A stretch of 29,565 nt of DNA. Origin: Comamonadaceae bacterium. Its GTDB lineage: Bacteria > Pseudomonadota > Gammaproteobacteria > Burkholderiales > Burkholderiaceae_C. The DNA lies in NCBI GenBank assembly GCA_947374705.1, contig CANCDA010000008.1:1-29565 (forward strand), given 5' to 3'. The position numbers and the translations under genes were made by a program. The notes below the pieces were generated by a model. The model was not told the origin of the DNA and did not search any database. It saw only the letters and a program-made list of their open reading frames with translations. This document shows, one piece after another, positions 28,375 to 29,565 of the stretch. Within the stretch, counting starts at the first letter, position 1. Every line of letters starts with the position of its first letter.

Positions 28375-29565
28375 TCAGTCATTCAAGTCGTCGAGTGTGC
28401 CTTGTGCGCTGAGAAACGCGGCTTTGACCGTCTGGCCAGGGTAAATCGCTTGCACGGCGTTGCGATAGTTGGTGAGTTGGGCTACTAGAGTTATCTGATC
28501 GAGGGCGTGGGCGGCTGACTTGTAGTCCAGCACCCACCATTCACCATCCGCGCTTTGCGCCATGGGCTTGCGGTGCACCAGACGATCAATCCGCCGTGCG
28601 CTGCCCGCCACCGAGAGGGCAACCTCATTGCCGTGCCAGTCGATCTGAGCGACGTCCCAAGCCCAAGCCCCTTCACCAGTCAGGATGCGCTGCGCCATGG
28701 CTGCGGCCTGACTAGCCTGCTGGGCGTCCAGCGCGAACTCGTGGGCCACTAGGTGCACTTGGGCTTCCGTGCAGCGACGAGCACCCATGGATGCCCACTC
28801 CAGTAGGCGATGCATGGCTTGGCCTATGAGGGATTGGGGCGATTCAGTTGCTAGTAATTTAGTAGTGTCTTTCGCAAGTGCGAATTGGGCTAAGGGCAGA
28901 ATTGGCAATAAAAGTGATGTAGGTTTCGCGGCCACAGTCATCCCTTCGACAAGCTCGGGGTGAACGGAGGGGGGCGGCACACCATCGGGGGTTAGCTCCT
29001 CGCCATTGGCGATGGCCTCACACCCGCCCTGCAAGCGTTGCCACCAGCTCGCCTCATTGGCACGGTGCGGTTGTACCGACGACAACACCAAACGCTGGCG
29101 GGCACGCGTCATCGCCACGTACAGGCCATTGAGCTCCTCGCGCTGACGGGCGTGGCCCTCAGTGGTCAGGGCGGGCTCGGCGCTGGCCGGGGCGCGGGTT
29201 TCGCTGGCCAGAAACATAAAACTTTGGGGTGCTGCGGCCTCCCCCGGCCAATCCACCAACACACCCATGGTCTGGGCTTTAGGGCTGGGCGCGTCGGTGT
29301 CGAGCAGCAGCACTAACTCAGCCTCCAGCCCCTTGGCCCCATGCACGGTGAGCAGGCGCACGGCATCTGCGTTGGCCCACTCCGGCGCTTTGACGCCACC
29401 GGCTTTGAGGGAGCGCACCAGCGCATAGGGCGTGGCGTAACGCCCGCCGTCGATTTGCAAGGCGGCTGACAGCAAAGCTTGCAGATTGGCCAGCACACTC
29501 TCACGCAACGCATCGGGCGCCGCCGCCGCAAAGCGGGCCAGCACATCGCCGTGCTGGTAGATGGC
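28375..29565 (-). CDS. addA: AddA/RecB-like helicase-nuclease, C-terminal part (5' end outside window)
   Basis: About 396 residues are present and the frame is open to the right edge (AIYQHGDVLARFAAAAP), so the GTG at 29542-29544 is not the real start. UvrD-type helicase motifs are visible: motif V at ADAVRLLTVHGAKGLEAELVLLL, and motif VI at EELNGLYVAMTRARQRLVLS. A PD-(D/E)XK nuclease domain follows, with its metal-binding Asp in RRIDRLVHR and the D-x-K pair in WWVLDYKSAAH. Such proteins unwind and trim double-strand ends for RecA repair with AddB. A likely addB partner is not in view. Between helicase and nuclease is an inserted repeat (28943-28967) read as PELVEG. The gene is coupled to the flavoprotein gene by an 18-bp gap. 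Confidence 0.85.
   Translation of the reverse strand, partial: AIYQHGDVLARFAAAAPDALRESVLANLQALLSAALQIDGGRYATPYALVRSLKAGGVKAPEWANADAVRLLTVHGAKGLEAELVLLLDTDAPSPKAQTMGVLVDWPGEAAAPQSFMFLASETRAPASAEPALTTEGHARQREELNGLYVAMTRARQRLVLSSVQPHRANEASWWQRLQGGCEAIANGEELTPDGVPPPSVHPELVEGMTVAAKPTSLLLPILPLAQFALAKDTTKLLATESPQSLIGQAMHRLLEWASMGARRCTEAQVHLVAHEFALDAQQASQAAAMAQRILTGEGAWAWDVAQIDWHGNEVALSVAGSARRIDRLVHRKPMAQSADGEWWVLDYKSAAHALDQITLVAQLTNYRNAVQAIYPGQTVKAAFLSAQGTLDDLND
28943..28967 (+). repeat. Dispersed REP-like short repeat inside the addA coding sequence
   Basis: The plus strand carries a 25-base unit with core TTCGACAAGCTCGGGG followed by TGAACGG. From memory this is a member of the widespread 'CCTTCGACAAGCTCAGG..' repeat family found many times in proteobacterial genomes. 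In the minus-strand reading frame it translates as VHPELVEG, the typical in-frame reading of such repeats. It sits in the non-conserved linker between helicase and nuclease domains and keeps the frame. Confidence 0.7.

Noticed and set aside
1..29565. CRISPR array, tRNA, rRNA or intact IS element
   Set aside because: No regularly spaced repeats, cloverleaf-like sequences, rRNA stretches or transposase frames were seen on either strand.

Overview
The window is a proteobacterial chromosome segment, most likely from the Burkholderiales and probably Comamonadaceae. I base this on moderately high GC, on the styles of the AddA-like nuclease and the HI0933-type flavoprotein, and on a short dispersed repeat (core TTCGACAAGCTCGGGG) that I associate with that group. 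The taxonomic call is inference. No RNA genes, CRISPR array or intact insertion sequence are visible.

The centre (about 1570-25116, all on the minus strand, read right to left) is a compact type VI secretion system (T6SS) locus that looks like one long transcription unit. In order of transcription it encodes a TssB-TssC fusion (sheath), Hcp (tube), TssE, TssF and TssG (baseplate), VgrG (spike), a tip module (DUF2169 fused to pentapeptide repeats, a second pentapeptide-repeat protein, DUF3540, and a DUF4150 PAAR-like tip), a TssJ-like lipoprotein, TssK, TssL and TssM (baseplate-membrane complex), TssA, and a three-part protein (methyltransferase-like, helical repeat, GNAT acetyltransferase). 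Most joints are 4-bp ATGA overlaps or gaps under 50 bp. TssH/ClpV, the ATPase that normally recycles the sheath, is not in the window, and neither is a dedicated regulator, kinase or Fha protein.

Upstream of the sheath gene is an exact match to the sigma-54 consensus (TGGCACGTAGCTTGCA, minus strand, 25225-25210). An exact IHF consensus (25241-25253) and a perfect 10-bp inverted repeat (25259-25283) lie just upstream of it. This is the classical layout of an enhancer-dependent promoter.

The left flank (1-1474) holds the end of a plus-strand gene with a SPOR-like C-terminus, a DUF6150-like small protein, and an unrecognised 273-residue protein directly downstream of the T6SS operon. The right flank (25400-29565) holds a divergent 82-residue protein, a lipoprotein alpha/beta hydrolase, and convergent to it a TIGR03862-type flavoprotein preceded by the C-terminal part of an AddA/RecB-like helicase-nuclease that runs off the window.

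The most unusual points are the single-chain TssB-TssC sheath with about 220 extra residues between its halves in a locus without ClpV, the methyltransferase-like/GNAT fusion ending the operon, and a pentapeptide-repeat protein with a stacked Ser-Gln-Trp motif at an exact 20-residue period.
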